DNA from: Pseudarthrobacter sp. GA104
Lineage (GTDB): Bacteria > Actinomycetota > Actinomycetes > Actinomycetales > Micrococcaceae
Length of the DNA stretch: 64,000 bases
Direction of reading: 5' to 3'
Assembly: GCF_009741265.1 (NCBI RefSeq)
Contig: NZ_WOWL01000001.1
Location: 806,001-870,000 of the forward strand
Shown here: positions 1 to 8,042 of the stretch, in pieces
How positions within the stretch are numbered: position 1 is the stretch's first letter
Layout of the letters: the number at the start of each line of letters is the position of its first letter
Position numbers and translations under genes: made by a program
Notes under the pieces: generated by a model
Seen by the model: only the letters and a program-made list of their open reading frames with translations
Database searches by the model: none
Told to the model about the DNA's origin: nothing

Positions 1-21
1 GCCCATGCGAAAGGCCCATCA

Positions 22-2667
22 GTGACCGAACAGACTTCAAGCACAGAGACTCCGCGCCGCATCGTCGTCGCCGGCGGCGGCCCCGCGGCCCACCGTTTTG
101 CGGACGCCATGCATGCCCGTGGCCTCGATGGCTGGCATGTCACGGTCCTCACTGAGGAAGCCCACCTCCCCTACGACCGGGTGGCCCTGTCCAAGGCCCT
201 CACAGACAAAGACGTCGACCTGACGTTGGGGACGGCGGCCATGTGGGAGCACCCTTCCCTGGAACTCAGGACCGGCGAGCGTGTCGTCAAGATCAACGCC
301 GAAGCCAAGAGCGTGGAAACCGCTGCCGGCAACACTTTCGAGTATGACGAACTGGTGGTTGCCACCGGTTCGAATGCTGCCCGCCTGCCCATCCCGGGCG
401 CCGAACACACGCACGTCTACCGCACCCTCGAAGACGTGTGGGCCATCAACGAGGCCATCGCCGGGCTGAAGGAGAAGCTGGGCCGCAAGGTCAACGCCGT
501 CACCATCGGCGGCGGGCTCCTGGGCCTCGAGTCCGCCGCCGGCACCGAGCAGCTGGGCGCCAACCCCATCGTCATCGACGGTTCGCAGTGGCTGATGGCC
601 ACACAGCTGGACGAAGGCGCGGGCCAGGCCATGGGCCGGCTCATCAAGGCCAAGGGCTTTGAGGTCCACGGCGGCGTGTTCCCGTCCGAGGTTCTCTCGG
701 ACGACGACGGGCAGGTCACCGGCGTCCTCATGGCGGACGGCCGCATCATCGACGCGGACATGGTCATTGTGGCCATCGGCGTCCGGCCCCGCGACGAACT
801 CTTCCGCGCCGCCGAGGGCGAGGAACAGGTGTTCAGCCTGGGTCCCCGCGGCGGCGTGGTCATCAACGACTACTGCGAAACCGAAGTGCCGGGCATCTGG
901 GCCATCGGCGAAGTGGCCAACTACGGCGGCATGTGCCTGGGCCTGGTCGCTCCGGCCAACACCATGGCGGAGATCGTGGCCGACCGCCTGCACGGCGGGG
1001 ACGCCACCTTCCCGGGCTTCGACACCGCCACCAAGCTCAAGCTGTCCGGCGTGGACGTGGCCAGCTTCGGTGACGCGTTCGCCAAGACCGAGCACGCCCT
1101 CGAAATCGTTTATGCCGACCCGGCCCGCGGCGTGTACCAGAAGATCGTCACCACCGATGACGCCAAGACCCTGCTGGGCGGCATCTTCGTCGGCGACGCC
1201 ACACCGTACATGAGCCTGCGTCCGCTGCTGGGCCGCGAACTTCCCGCCGAGCCCGGCGCCTTCCTCAGCGCGGCAGGCGGCGGCGACGCTCCCGAAACCG
1301 AACTGCCGGACGACGCAACCCTGTGCTCCTGCAACAACGTCACTGCCGGAAGCATCCGTGACGCCATCAACGGCTGCGGCGCCTGCGAGGGCAACGCCCC
1401 CGTCCAGGAACTGGGCGAACTGAAGGGCTGCACCCGCGCCGGCACCCAGTGCGGTTCCTGCGTGCCGATGCTCAAGAAGCTGCTGGAAACCGAGCTGACC
1501 AAGTCCGGCGTCGAGGTTTCCAAGGCACTCTGCGAGCACATCGAACTGTCCCGCCAGGAACTGTTCGATGCCATCCGCGTCCTGGAGCTGACCTCCTTCG
1601 AAGAGATCATGGCCAAGTACGGCACCGGCGCCGGCTGCGACATCTGCAAGCCGACCATCGCCAACATCCTGGCCAGCCAGAACAGCGCCTACGTCCTGGA
1701 CGCCGGCCGCGGCACCCTGCAGGACACCAACGACCGCGCCCTGGCCAACATGCAGAAGGACGGCACCTACTCGGTGGTCCCCCGCATCGCCGGCGGCGAG
1801 ATCACCCCCAAGAAGCTCGGTGTCATCGCGGCCGTCGCGGAGAAGTACAACCTGTACACCAAGATCACCGGCGGCCAGCGCATCGACATGTTCGGCGCCC
1901 GGCTCGAGCAGCTGCCGGAGATCTGGAAGGAACTGGTGGACGCCGGCTTCGAATCCGGCCAGGCGTACGGCAAGAGCCTGCGCACCGTGAAGTCCTGCGT
2001 CGGATCCACCTGGTGCAGGTTCGGCGTCCAGGACTCGGTGGCCATGGCCATCCAGCTGGAGTTGCGCTACCGCGGCCTCCGCAGCCCGCACAAGCTCAAG
2101 ATGGGCGTCTCCGGCTGCGCCCGTGAATGTGCCGAGGCCCGCGGCAAGGACGTCGGCGTGATCGCCACCGCGGACGGCTGGAACCTGTACGTCGGCGGCA
2201 ACGGCGGCGCCACTCCTGCCCACGCCCAGCTGCTGGCCAAGGACCTGGATGACGAGACGCTGATCAAGTACATCGACCGATACTTCATGTACTACATCCG
2301 CACCGCGGACAGGCTGCAGCGCACCGCACGCTGGCAGGAAGAGCTCGACGGCGGCATCAAGCACGTTGAGGACGTGGTGGTCAAGGACACCCTGGGCATC
2401 GCCGCGGACCTGGAAGCCGCCATGGCCAAGCACGTGGACACCTACATTGACGAATGGGCAGACACCCTCAAGGACCCCGAGCGCCTGCGCCGGTTCCGCT
2501 CCTTCGTCAACGCCCCCGACCAGAAAGACGACTCCATCACCTTCGTCCCGGACGAGCGCGGCCAGATGCGCCCCGCCACCCCGGAGGAAAAGGCGGCGGC
2601 CGCCCAGCAGCCAGTCCTGATCGGAGCCTCCATCCCCGTCCGGCCCAGCAACGGGAATGAGGCATAG
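22..2667 (+). CDS. nirB: Assimilatory nitrite reductase [NAD(P)H], large subunit
   Basis: Reduces nitrite to ammonium in the cytoplasm with NAD(P)H, using FAD, iron-sulfur clusters and siroheme. The 881-residue protein is full length for NirB. An N-terminal flavoprotein part has the dinucleotide motif GGGPAAHRF (about residue 18) and a second NAD motif GGGLLGLESA (about 163-172). A BFD-type [2Fe-2S] region follows, with Cys435, Cys437, Cys477 and Cys480 (Cys470 nearby). The C-terminal sulfite/nitrite-reductase half carries the siroheme/[4Fe-4S] cysteines Cys659, Cys665, Cys699 and Cys703. The start is GTG, and GTGA overlaps the stop of an upstream frame whose last codons lie in bases 2-25, so it is probably coupled to a gene left of the window. 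No small subunit nirD lies downstream; it could be that upstream gene. The next gene starts 2 nt after the stop. Confidence 0.96.
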   Translation: MTEQTSSTETPRRIVVAGGGPAAHRFADAMHARGLDGWHVTVLTEEAHLPYDRVALSKALTDKDVDLTLGTAAMWEHPSLELRTGERVVKINAEAKSVETAAGNTFEYDELVVATGSNAARLPIPGAEHTHVYRTLEDVWAINEAIAGLKEKLGRKVNAVTIGGGLLGLESAAGTEQLGANPIVIDGSQWLMATQLDEGAGQAMGRLIKAKGFEVHGGVFPSEVLSDDDGQVTGVLMADGRIIDADMVIVAIGVRPRDELFRAAEGEEQVFSLGPRGGVVINDYCETEVPGIWAIGEVANYGGMCLGLVAPANTMAEIVADRLHGGDATFPGFDTATKLKLSGVDVASFGDAFAKTEHALEIVYADPARGVYQKIVTTDDAKTLLGGIFVGDATPYMSLRPLLGRELPAEPGAFLSAAGGGDAPETELPDDATLCSCNNVTAGSIRDAINGCGACEGNAPVQELGELKGCTRAGTQCGSCVPMLKKLLETELTKSGVEVSKALCEHIELSRQELFDAIRVLELTSFEEIMAKYGTGAGCDICKPTIANILASQNSAYVLDAGRGTLQDTNDRALANMQKDGTYSVVPRIAGGEITPKKLGVIAAVAEKYNLYTKITGGQRIDMFGARLEQLPEIWKELVDAGFESGQAYGKSLRTVKSCVGSTWCRFGVQDSVAMAIQLELRYRGLRSPHKLKMGVSGCARECAEARGKDVGVIATADGWNLYVGGNGGATPAHAQLLAKDLDDETLIKYIDRYFMYYIRTADRLQRTARWQEELDGGIKHVEDVVVKDTLGIAADLEAAMAKHVDTYIDEWADTLKDPERLRRFRSFVNAPDQKDDSITFVPDERGQMRPATPEEKAAAAQQPVLIGASIPVRPSNGNEA

Positions 2668-2669
2668 GC

Positions 2670-3704
2670 ATGCAGCTCAGCATTGATCTGACCGGCCGGG
2701 AAGTGCTGGTCACCGGCTCCGACCACGCTGCCCGCCAGGCCGTCCGCCGCTACGAAGCGGCCGGCGCCGTCGTCTACCGCCTCAGCACCCCCCAGGGGGC
2801 AAGCCATGACGGCCCGCTGCCCGAACGCCCCTTCCTGGTGGCGGCAGTCGACGACGGACAGCCCGGCTGGGAGGTCCTGCTGGAGCGGTGCCGCACCACC
2901 GGCATCCCGGTGGCAGCCGAACCGGCAGCCGGCCCAGCGGGCCACGTCACCCTGGTGGGCGGCGGACCCGGAACCACCGAACTCCTCACGGTCGCTGCGA
3001 TCAAGGCCCTGCGTGACGCCGACGTCGTCTTCTATGACCGGCTGGCCCCGTACCAGGAGCTGCCGTCCATGACCTCGGCCGAACTGGTGGACGTCGGGAA
3101 GAAGCCCGGCCACCACAAGGTGAGCCAGGGGGACATCGAGAAGCTCATGGTGGAAAGTGCCCTGGCCGGCAACAACGTGGTCCGCCTCAAGGGCGGGGAC
3201 CCCTACGTGTTCGGCCGCGGCGGCGAGGAAGTTGCCGCCTGCGTCGCCGCCGGCGTCAAGGTCCGCGTCATCTCCGGCGTCACCAGCGCGATCTCCGTCC
3301 CGGCCGCCGCCGGGATCCCGGTAACCCACCGCGAAGTCAGCCACATGTTCACCGTGGTCTCCGGCCACGCGCCGCTGACCGAAAAGGAGCACAAGCACCT
3401 GGCCGGGCTGGGCGGGACCATCGTCGTGCTGATGGGCATCGGAACCCTCCACCAGCTGGCTGCCGGCCTGCGCAGGGCGGGGATGCGCGCTGACATGCCC
3501 ATGGCCGTCGTCGAACGCGGCTACCGCCCCGGCCAGCGCACCACCATCGCGGATCTTGGCACGATCACCTCGGCCGCTGCCGGATGCAGCAACCCTGCCG
3601 TGCTGGTCATCGGCGAGGTGGTTCGGGTGGCTGAGGCCAACCGCGGGCATGCCGAGGCCGCCGCCGACCTGGACAGGCTGGCGGCCTCGCTGCTGGGTTC
3701 ATGA
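2670..3704 (+). CDS. cobA: Uroporphyrinogen-III C-methyltransferase with a reduced Met8/CysG-like N-terminus
   Basis: Methylates uroporphyrinogen III twice with S-adenosylmethionine to give precorrin-2, the entry to siroheme, which NirB needs. Residues from about 92 form a complete SUMT domain: the SAM-binding VGGGPGTTELL segment, VRLKGGDPYVFGRGGEE at about 171-187, and the SGVTSAISVPAAAGIPVTHR segment. Residues 1-90 resemble the start of the Met8/CysG dehydrogenase domain (DLTGREVLVTG, then AAGAVVYRL) but lack the glycine-rich NAD motif and are too short for oxidation and iron insertion. The gene lies 2 nt after nirB, and its TGA overlaps a downstream ATG (ATGA at 3701), so the three genes look like one operon. 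The SUMT function is well supported; the N-terminal remnant is inference. Confidence 0.93.
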   Translation: MQLSIDLTGREVLVTGSDHAARQAVRRYEAAGAVVYRLSTPQGASHDGPLPERPFLVAAVDDGQPGWEVLLERCRTTGIPVAAEPAAGPAGHVTLVGGGPGTTELLTVAAIKALRDADVVFYDRLAPYQELPSMTSAELVDVGKKPGHHKVSQGDIEKLMVESALAGNNVVRLKGGDPYVFGRGGEEVAACVAAGVKVRVISGVTSAISVPAAAGIPVTHREVSHMFTVVSGHAPLTEKEHKHLAGLGGTIVVLMGIGTLHQLAAGLRRAGMRADMPMAVVERGYRPGQRTTIADLGTITSAAAGCSNPAVLVIGEVVRVAEANRGHAEAAADLDRLAASLLGS

Positions 3705-3718
3705 AAGGATTGACCCCC

Positions 3719-4879
3719 ATGACTGCACTTGCACCGGCCGAAACACCGCAGGTCGAACAAAGGGCTGACGAAGCCCCGGACTCCGCCGAGTCGCCCCTGG
3801 AGGGCTTCCGCATCGGCGTGACCTCGGACCGCCGCTCCAGCGACCTCATCGAGGCCCTGGAACGCCGCGGCGCCGAAGTGCTGCACGCCCCCGCGTTGAA
3901 GATCGCCCCCGTGCAGGAGGACATGCGCCTCATCGAGGACACCAAGGCCATCATCGCCGCCAGGCCGGACCTCTGCATCGCCACCACCGCCTACGGGATG
4001 CGCCGCTGGTGCGAGGCAGCGGATTCCTTCGGGATCGGCGAGCAGCTGCTGGACGCCCTGGGTGCCTGCCGGATGTTCGTCCGTGGACCCAAAGCCCGCG
4101 GCGCCGTGCGCGCGGCCGGCCTTGCCGACGTCGGAATCAGCAGCGACGAAACCACCGCAACACTGGTGGACATGCTGCTCAAGGAGGGCGTCCGGGGCAA
4201 GACCGTCGCGGTGCAGCTGCACGGCTACACGGACGTGCGGCAGCTGGAGCGCCTGCGGATGTCCGGTGCCACGGTCCTGACGGTCACGCCCTACCGCTGG
4301 GTAAAGCCCGACGGCGAGGACCGGCTTCCGCGGCTCATTGAGGCTGCGTGCAGCGGCAACCTGGATGTCCTCACCTTCACCAGCGCGCCCGCCGTCGATG
4401 CCCTGTGGAGCACCGCCCACGAGATGGGCGTGTACAAGCAGCTGATCGAGAGCCTGAAGACAAACGTCACCACCGCCGTGGTGGGTCCGGTCACCGCGCA
4501 GCCGCTGCTGGATGCCGGCGTCACCCCGCTGATCCCGGAGCGCTTCCGGATGGGCGCCCTTATCCGCCTGGTATGCGAGCACCTTGCCCTGAACCACGTG
4601 CGCCGCCTCGACACCCGGTCCGGGAACATCGAACTGCGCGGCCGCAGCCTCCGCATCAACGGCCAGCTCATCGAACTGGCGCCCGCTCCCCTGCTGCTCC
4701 TGCGTGCCCTGCTCGGAGCGGGCGGCGCCGTCCTGTCCCGCGAGTCGCTGTCCGACCTGCTGGAACTGCGCGGTTCCGTCCACGCGCTGGACATGACGGT
4801 CAGCCGGCTCCGTTCGTCCCTGCCCGACGGGCGGCTGGTGGAGACCGTGGTCAAGCGCGGCTACCGGATCCGCGTCTAG
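3719..4879 (+). CDS. nnaR: NnaR-like regulator: uroporphyrinogen-III synthase fold plus C-terminal winged helix
   Basis: Residues 1 to about 270 match the HemD (uroporphyrinogen-III synthase) fold. The last ~95 residues form an OmpR/PhoB-type winged-helix DNA-binding domain, with a recognition-helix segment HALDMTVSRLRSSL and the terminal hairpin VVKRGYRIRV. This architecture is that of NnaR of Streptomyces and Mycobacterium, which acts with GlnR to activate nitrate/nitrite assimilation; placement after nirB and cobA fits. I chose the ATG at 3719 because AAAGGA lies 9 nt upstream. An in-frame ATG at 3701 would overlap the cobA stop and add six residues. Whether it keeps synthase activity cannot be told; a bifunctional HemD is the alternative. 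It may act on the palindrome at 4946-4959 (inference). Confidence 0.87.
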   Translation: MTALAPAETPQVEQRADEAPDSAESPLEGFRIGVTSDRRSSDLIEALERRGAEVLHAPALKIAPVQEDMRLIEDTKAIIAARPDLCIATTAYGMRRWCEAADSFGIGEQLLDALGACRMFVRGPKARGAVRAAGLADVGISSDETTATLVDMLLKEGVRGKTVAVQLHGYTDVRQLERLRMSGATVLTVTPYRWVKPDGEDRLPRLIEAACSGNLDVLTFTSAPAVDALWSTAHEMGVYKQLIESLKTNVTTAVVGPVTAQPLLDAGVTPLIPERFRMGALIRLVCEHLALNHVRRLDTRSGNIELRGRSLRINGQLIELAPAPLLLLRALLGAGGAVLSRESLSDLLELRGSVHALDMTVSRLRSSLPDGRLVETVVKRGYRIRV

Positions 4880-4945
4880 CCTGGCCGGAGCCGGGCGCTC
4901 ATGTGTCAGCCGCGCACGCGGATGAGAGGCACGTCACGGGTTCTG

Positions 4946-4959
4946 TTACCGGCCGGTAA
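4946..4959. promoter_or_regulatory. Perfect 14-bp palindrome, candidate operator
   Basis: TTACCGGCCGGTAA reads the same on both strands. It lies 67 nt after the NnaR-like gene and 125 nt before the flavoprotein at 5084, in a 204-nt gap. Read as GTTAC-N6-GTAAA it loosely resembles an actinobacterial GlnR half-site pair, with mismatches. It could be a GlnR or NnaR site for the downstream gene; this is inference only. Confidence 0.4.
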
Positions 4960-5083
4960 ATACTGGCGAACACAGCCCTGATAAACAGCAACTGCGGGGA
5001 AACACCCCGGAAAAGGCGCGGGCCTACGCTGGGTCCATCACGAAGTTACGGCCGTTCCCGGCCGCCAGCGAAAGGGCCAGCAC

Positions 5084-5914
5084 ATGTCCGCTCCGGCACC
5101 CTCTACCTCCGCCGCTCCCGCCACCCGCATCGTCATCGCAGGTGCAGGCCCGGCTGCCCAGGCACTGGTCAGCCAGCTTGACCGGGCACGTTTCACCGGC
5201 ACCATCACAGTCCTGAGCAACCGGGACGACACCCCGGCGGAACTGCTGGAGCTGGCGATGCTGCCCCAGGTTTCGGTGAGGTTCGGGCAGCCGGCCAGCC
5301 ACATCGACGCCGCGAACCGCACGGTGGCCACGGCGGACGGCATGGAATTTGCCTACGACCAGCTGGTCATCGCCACTGGCTCGGCGCCCGTGGCCAGCCC
5401 CGTCGAGGGGGCGGGCCAGTGCCTGAGCTACTCCACCATCGACGACGCCGCCCGCGTCGGCGAGGCCGTGAGCCAGGTGGCCAGGGAGCTGGGCCGGCGT
5501 CCGCTGGGAATCCTGGTGGGCACCGGCGCCGCAGCCGGCCAGGCAGAGGCGGTCCTCCGGGCCCGCGGCGTGCGGCCCATCCGCACCACGGCCCGCCCGG
5601 CCTCCGTGATCCCTGCCCCGTCAACCTCGGGCTTTGCAGCCTCCGGGGTGGTTTTCGAGGACGGCAGCAGCATGTACGGCGACCTGGTGGTCCTCGCCGA
5701 GGAACGCGAATCCCGGGACGACCTCGCCGCCAGTGCCGGCCTGGAGACGGCGGCCACCGGCGGGATCGTGATCAGCCATGACTTCCGGACGTCCGTACCG
5801 GGCATCTGGGCCCTCGGAGACGCTGCAGCGTTCGACGGCGTCCGGCTGGGACTCCTGGTGGCCGCCGCGTCCGCTGCGGGAGCCTGTGCCACCCAGCTGC
5901 TGACGGCGGCCTGA
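5084..5914 (+). CDS. Short FAD-dependent oxidoreductase-like protein, NirB N-terminal paralogue
   Basis: A 276-residue flavoprotein that follows the NirB N-terminal module. It keeps the FAD motif GAGPAAQAL (about residue 20), the VIATGSAP strand and the GIWALGDAAAF flavin-binding segment. It lacks the PYDRVALSK stretch that NirB has near its start, and the second NAD motif is degenerate (GILVGTGAAAG instead of GGGLLGLES). It has no iron-sulfur or siroheme domain. The start ATG has AAAGGG 7 nt upstream. It sits downstream of the nitrite operon behind its own gap and palindrome, so it may have its own promoter. Function is unknown: it may bind FAD without normal NAD(P)H turnover. A rubredoxin- or ferredoxin-reductase-like role is an alternative. 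Confidence 0.75.
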   Translation: MSAPAPSTSAAPATRIVIAGAGPAAQALVSQLDRARFTGTITVLSNRDDTPAELLELAMLPQVSVRFGQPASHIDAANRTVATADGMEFAYDQLVIATGSAPVASPVEGAGQCLSYSTIDDAARVGEAVSQVARELGRRPLGILVGTGAAAGQAEAVLRARGVRPIRTTARPASVIPAPSTSGFAASGVVFEDGSSMYGDLVVLAEERESRDDLAASAGLETAATGGIVISHDFRTSVPGIWALGDAAAFDGVRLGLLVAAASAAGACATQLLTAA

Positions 5915-5923
5915 TCAAGCAAC

Positions 5924-5940
5924 GCGGGGTCACTCCCCGC
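5924..5940 (+). terminator. Short GC hairpin after the flavoprotein gene
   Basis: GCGGGG and CCCCGC form a 6-bp stem with a 5-nt loop 10 nt after the stop at 5914. There is no clear T-tract, so it is a weak intrinsic terminator candidate. Confidence 0.4.
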
Positions 5941-6045
5941 CCGATAACCGGCTCGGATTGGGCGGAAACTGACCGCGCGTTGCCGTTAGTCGGGGGTGGT
6001 TCCGGCCGCTTCAGCGTATGGCAAGATGGTTGCGAAACGAGTCGC

Positions 6046-6061
6046 GGGCGTTACAACGCCC
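6046..6061. promoter_or_regulatory. Inverted repeat in the deoC leader
   Basis: GGGCGTT-AC-AACGCCC is a perfect 7-bp inverted repeat with a 2-bp spacer, ending 28 nt before the deoC ATG and 16 nt before its ribosome site. It could be an operator for a sugar- or nucleoside-responsive repressor, or a small leader hairpin. No regulator gene is adjacent, so the role is inferred. Confidence 0.4.
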
Positions 6062-6089
6062 GGCCCACAGGCCCTTGGAGAGGACCATC

Positions 6090-6815
6090 ATGAGCAACGA
6101 AGCCACCCCTTCCGTTCAGGCTGCAGCCACCGGCGCCGCGGGCTCCGGCAGCATAGCGTCCTTCATCGACCACACGCTGCTGAAGCCGGAGGCCAGTGAG
6201 GCTGAGGTCCTCAAGGTCTGTGCGGAAGCAGCTGAATACGGCTTCAAGTCCGTATGCGTCAACCCCATCTGGGTCAAAACGGTGAAAAAGGCCCTCAAGG
6301 GATCCGGCGTCCTGACCTGCTCGGTGGTGGGGTTCCCGCTGGGTGCCACCCCCACCGACGTCAAGACCTTCGAAGCCCGGGGCGCAGTGCTGGACGGTGC
6401 GGACGAAGTGGACATGGTCATCAGCATCGCCGCCGCCCGGGCCGGGGACAAAGGGGCGCTTGTCGAGGACATCGCCTCGGTGGCGGAGGCCGTGCACGCC
6501 AGCGGGGCCATCCTGAAAGTCATCATCGAAACCGCGCTGCTCACCGACAGCCAGAAAGTCCTTGCCTGCGAAGCCGCAGTGGAGGCAGGCGCAGACTTCG
6601 TGAAGACCTCAACGGGCTTCAACGGCGGCGGCGCTACGGTGGAGGACATCGCCCTGATGCGCAGGACTGTGGGGCCTGGCCTGGGCGTCAAGGCCTCCGG
6701 CGGGGTGCGGTCCCTTGCAGACGCGCAGGCTATGATTGCAGCAGGTGCAACACGTATTGGTGCGAGCTCCGGAATTGCCATTGTCAAGGGTGAACAGGGT
6801 TCATCCGGCTACTGA
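6090..6815 (+). CDS. deoC: Deoxyribose-phosphate aldolase
   Basis: Cleaves 2-deoxyribose-5-phosphate to glyceraldehyde-3-phosphate and acetaldehyde in deoxynucleoside catabolism. The 241-residue protein has the class I aldolase core: Asp109 in EVDMV, the Schiff-base Lys172 in FVKTSTGF, and Lys201 in [10 protein letters not shown]. The first ~20 residues are an alanine-rich extension before the family start [16 protein letters not shown] chose ATG 6090 because GGAGAGGA lies just upstream; an in-frame start at 6018 would add an unrelated basic tail. It stands apart from other deo genes. The small membrane protein at 6868 follows after 52 nt and may be co-transcribed. Confidence 0.95.
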   Translation: MSNEATPSVQAAATGAAGSGSIASFIDHTLLKPEASEAEVLKVCAEAAEYGFKSVCVNPIWVKTVKKALKGSGVLTCSVVGFPLGATPTDVKTFEARGAVLDGADEVDMVISIAAARAGDKGALVEDIASVAEAVHASGAILKVIIETALLTDSQKVLACEAAVEAGADFVKTSTGFNGGGATVEDIALMRRTVGPGLGVKASGGVRSLADAQAMIAAGATRIGASSGIAIVKGEQGSSGY

Positions 6816-6867
6816 CAGCAACCGGACGCGGCCACAGATTGAGCCCCGAGGGGCCGAGGAGGAACGA

Positions 6868-7143
6868 ATGTCCAGCAAGATTATGGCGTCCAACGACGGC
6901 ACGGATTCCAGCCGCGGAGCACATCAGGGCACGCTGCAGACCCCGCAGAACGAGAACAAGCTGGGAACCAGTGTCTTCCTCTTTGTGGTCATGATCGCGC
7001 TGTTCCTTGGTGCCGTGTACTCGCTTTCCTTCCTCACGCTGGACAACCCCTGGCCGATGGCTGTCTGCATCGCGCTGTTCGCCCTGGCCTTCTGGATTCC
7101 GCAGACCGTCCTGGGACGCTCCGACTCAGCCGGCGAGCACTAG
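6868..7143 (+). CDS. Small two-helix membrane protein, unknown function
   Basis: A 91-residue protein with a polar N-terminal third (about residues 1-31), then two hydrophobic segments: TSVFLFVVMIALFLGAVYSL (about 34-53) and a second near 63-80 (WPMAVCIALFALAFW). A short polar tail ends it. A strong site GAGGAGGAAC precedes ATG 6868. It follows deoC by 52 nt and is closed by the terminator at 7165, so the two may share a transcript. I do not recognise the family. Helix orientation and partner are unknown. Confidence 0.75.
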   Translation: MSSKIMASNDGTDSSRGAHQGTLQTPQNENKLGTSVFLFVVMIALFLGAVYSLSFLTLDNPWPMAVCIALFALAFWIPQTVLGRSDSAGEH

Positions 7144-7164
7144 CCCACACCAACCAGCCAGCAC

Positions 7165-7193
7165 AAAACCCCTGGACGCTGTCCGGGGGTTTT
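7165..7193. terminator. Bidirectional intrinsic terminator
   Basis: AAAACCCC-TGGAC and GTCC-GGGGGTTTT form a GC stem flanked by an A-tract and a T-tract. It lies between the rightward membrane-protein gene ending at 7143 and the leftward hydrolase ending at 7224, so it can serve both strands. Confidence 0.85.
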
Positions 7194-7223
7194 GTCGTAT
7201 GCCCGGCGGACGCCGCCCGGGCA

Positions 7224-8039
7224 TTACAGCCAGAGCCGGGCCCAGGCCACCGCTGCCTCTGCCGCGCGGCCCCAGTGGCTGTGCGCTATGGACCAGCCGG
7301 CCATGCACATCCCCACCATGGCGTAGGCGCTCACCGGGATCAGGACAAGCCACTCGCGTTTTGACCCCGCCCGGCCCAGCAGCGGGAGGGACAATGCACC
7401 GTTGGGCCGCCAGACCTGGCGCAGCAGCGGTACCCGCCGCAGGGGTTTGGGCGGCCTGACCACCAGTGGCCACAGCAGCGGCACTCCTCCCGTGGTGACC
7501 AGGTCGCCCACGATATGGACCACAACGCCGGTCAGCATCGAAATGGGGAGCCAGGTCCACTGGTCCGGGGCAAACCAGGTGACCAGGCCGGCCATGGTCA
7601 GCGCGAAGATCCAGTTGCTGATGAACCCCGCCTTCGGAAAGAGCTTCAGTGCCTTGGCCGCGATGTTGATCATGAACATGCACAGCAGCCCCGCACCCAC
7701 GGACAGCAGTCCCCAGTCCGTTTCCAGCTGGAATTGGCCTGCCAGGGTGGCGAGAAGGACAAAAAAGGCTGCCCCGAGGACGGAGTGCGTGCCCTGGCGG
7801 TGCCCGCCGCTGGCGTTTTCAATCCCGACCGCGATCACATTGGACAACGGCGGCAGGGAATTTGCCACCGTGCTGTGCCGGTGGTCCCAGTCGCACACGA
7901 GGGCGGTTCCCGCCGTCGCCATCCCGCCGATCAGGATGCCAGTGGCGTCCAGCGGGTACCAGCCAAGGGTGTAGGGCCCGGTTGAGGCAATAGCTACCCA
8001 CGCCGCGGCTCCCGACGCGGCGTGGTGTCCTCCCATCAA
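7224..8039 (-). CDS. Membrane-bound metal-dependent hydrolase, YdjM/DUF457-like
   Basis: A 271-residue integral membrane protein. It opens with GGHHAASGAAAWVA, has the acidic/histidine segment CDWDHRHSTVANSLPPLSN near residues 48-66, and a third His-rich stretch HRQGTHSVLG, followed by about four hydrophobic helices (for example LLCMFMINIAAKAL). The His/Asp pattern and helices fit the inner-membrane metal-dependent hydrolase family represented by E. coli YdjM. Substrate is unknown. Its start lies 3 nt after the mfd stop on the same strand, so it is probably co-transcribed with mfd. Family is likely; role is not known. Confidence 0.8.
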   Translation of the reverse strand: MMGGHHAASGAAAWVAIASTGPYTLGWYPLDATGILIGGMATAGTALVCDWDHRHSTVANSLPPLSNVIAVGIENASGGHRQGTHSVLGAAFFVLLATLAGQFQLETDWGLLSVGAGLLCMFMINIAAKALKLFPKAGFISNWIFALTMAGLVTWFAPDQWTWLPISMLTGVVVHIVGDLVTTGGVPLLWPLVVRPPKPLRRVPLLRQVWRPNGALSLPLLGRAGSKREWLVLIPVSAYAMVGMCMAGWSIAHSHWGRAAEAAVAWARLWL

Positions 8040-8042
8040 GTG

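Noticed and set aside
37..2433. Long open frame opposite nirB (798 residues)
   Set aside because: It is a shadow of nirB: low-complexity Gly/Asp/Val/Ala-rich, no motif, and no ribosome site.
4961..5083. Complete GlnR box set
   Set aside because: Only one loose half-site pair is seen; the regularly spaced second pair is missing.
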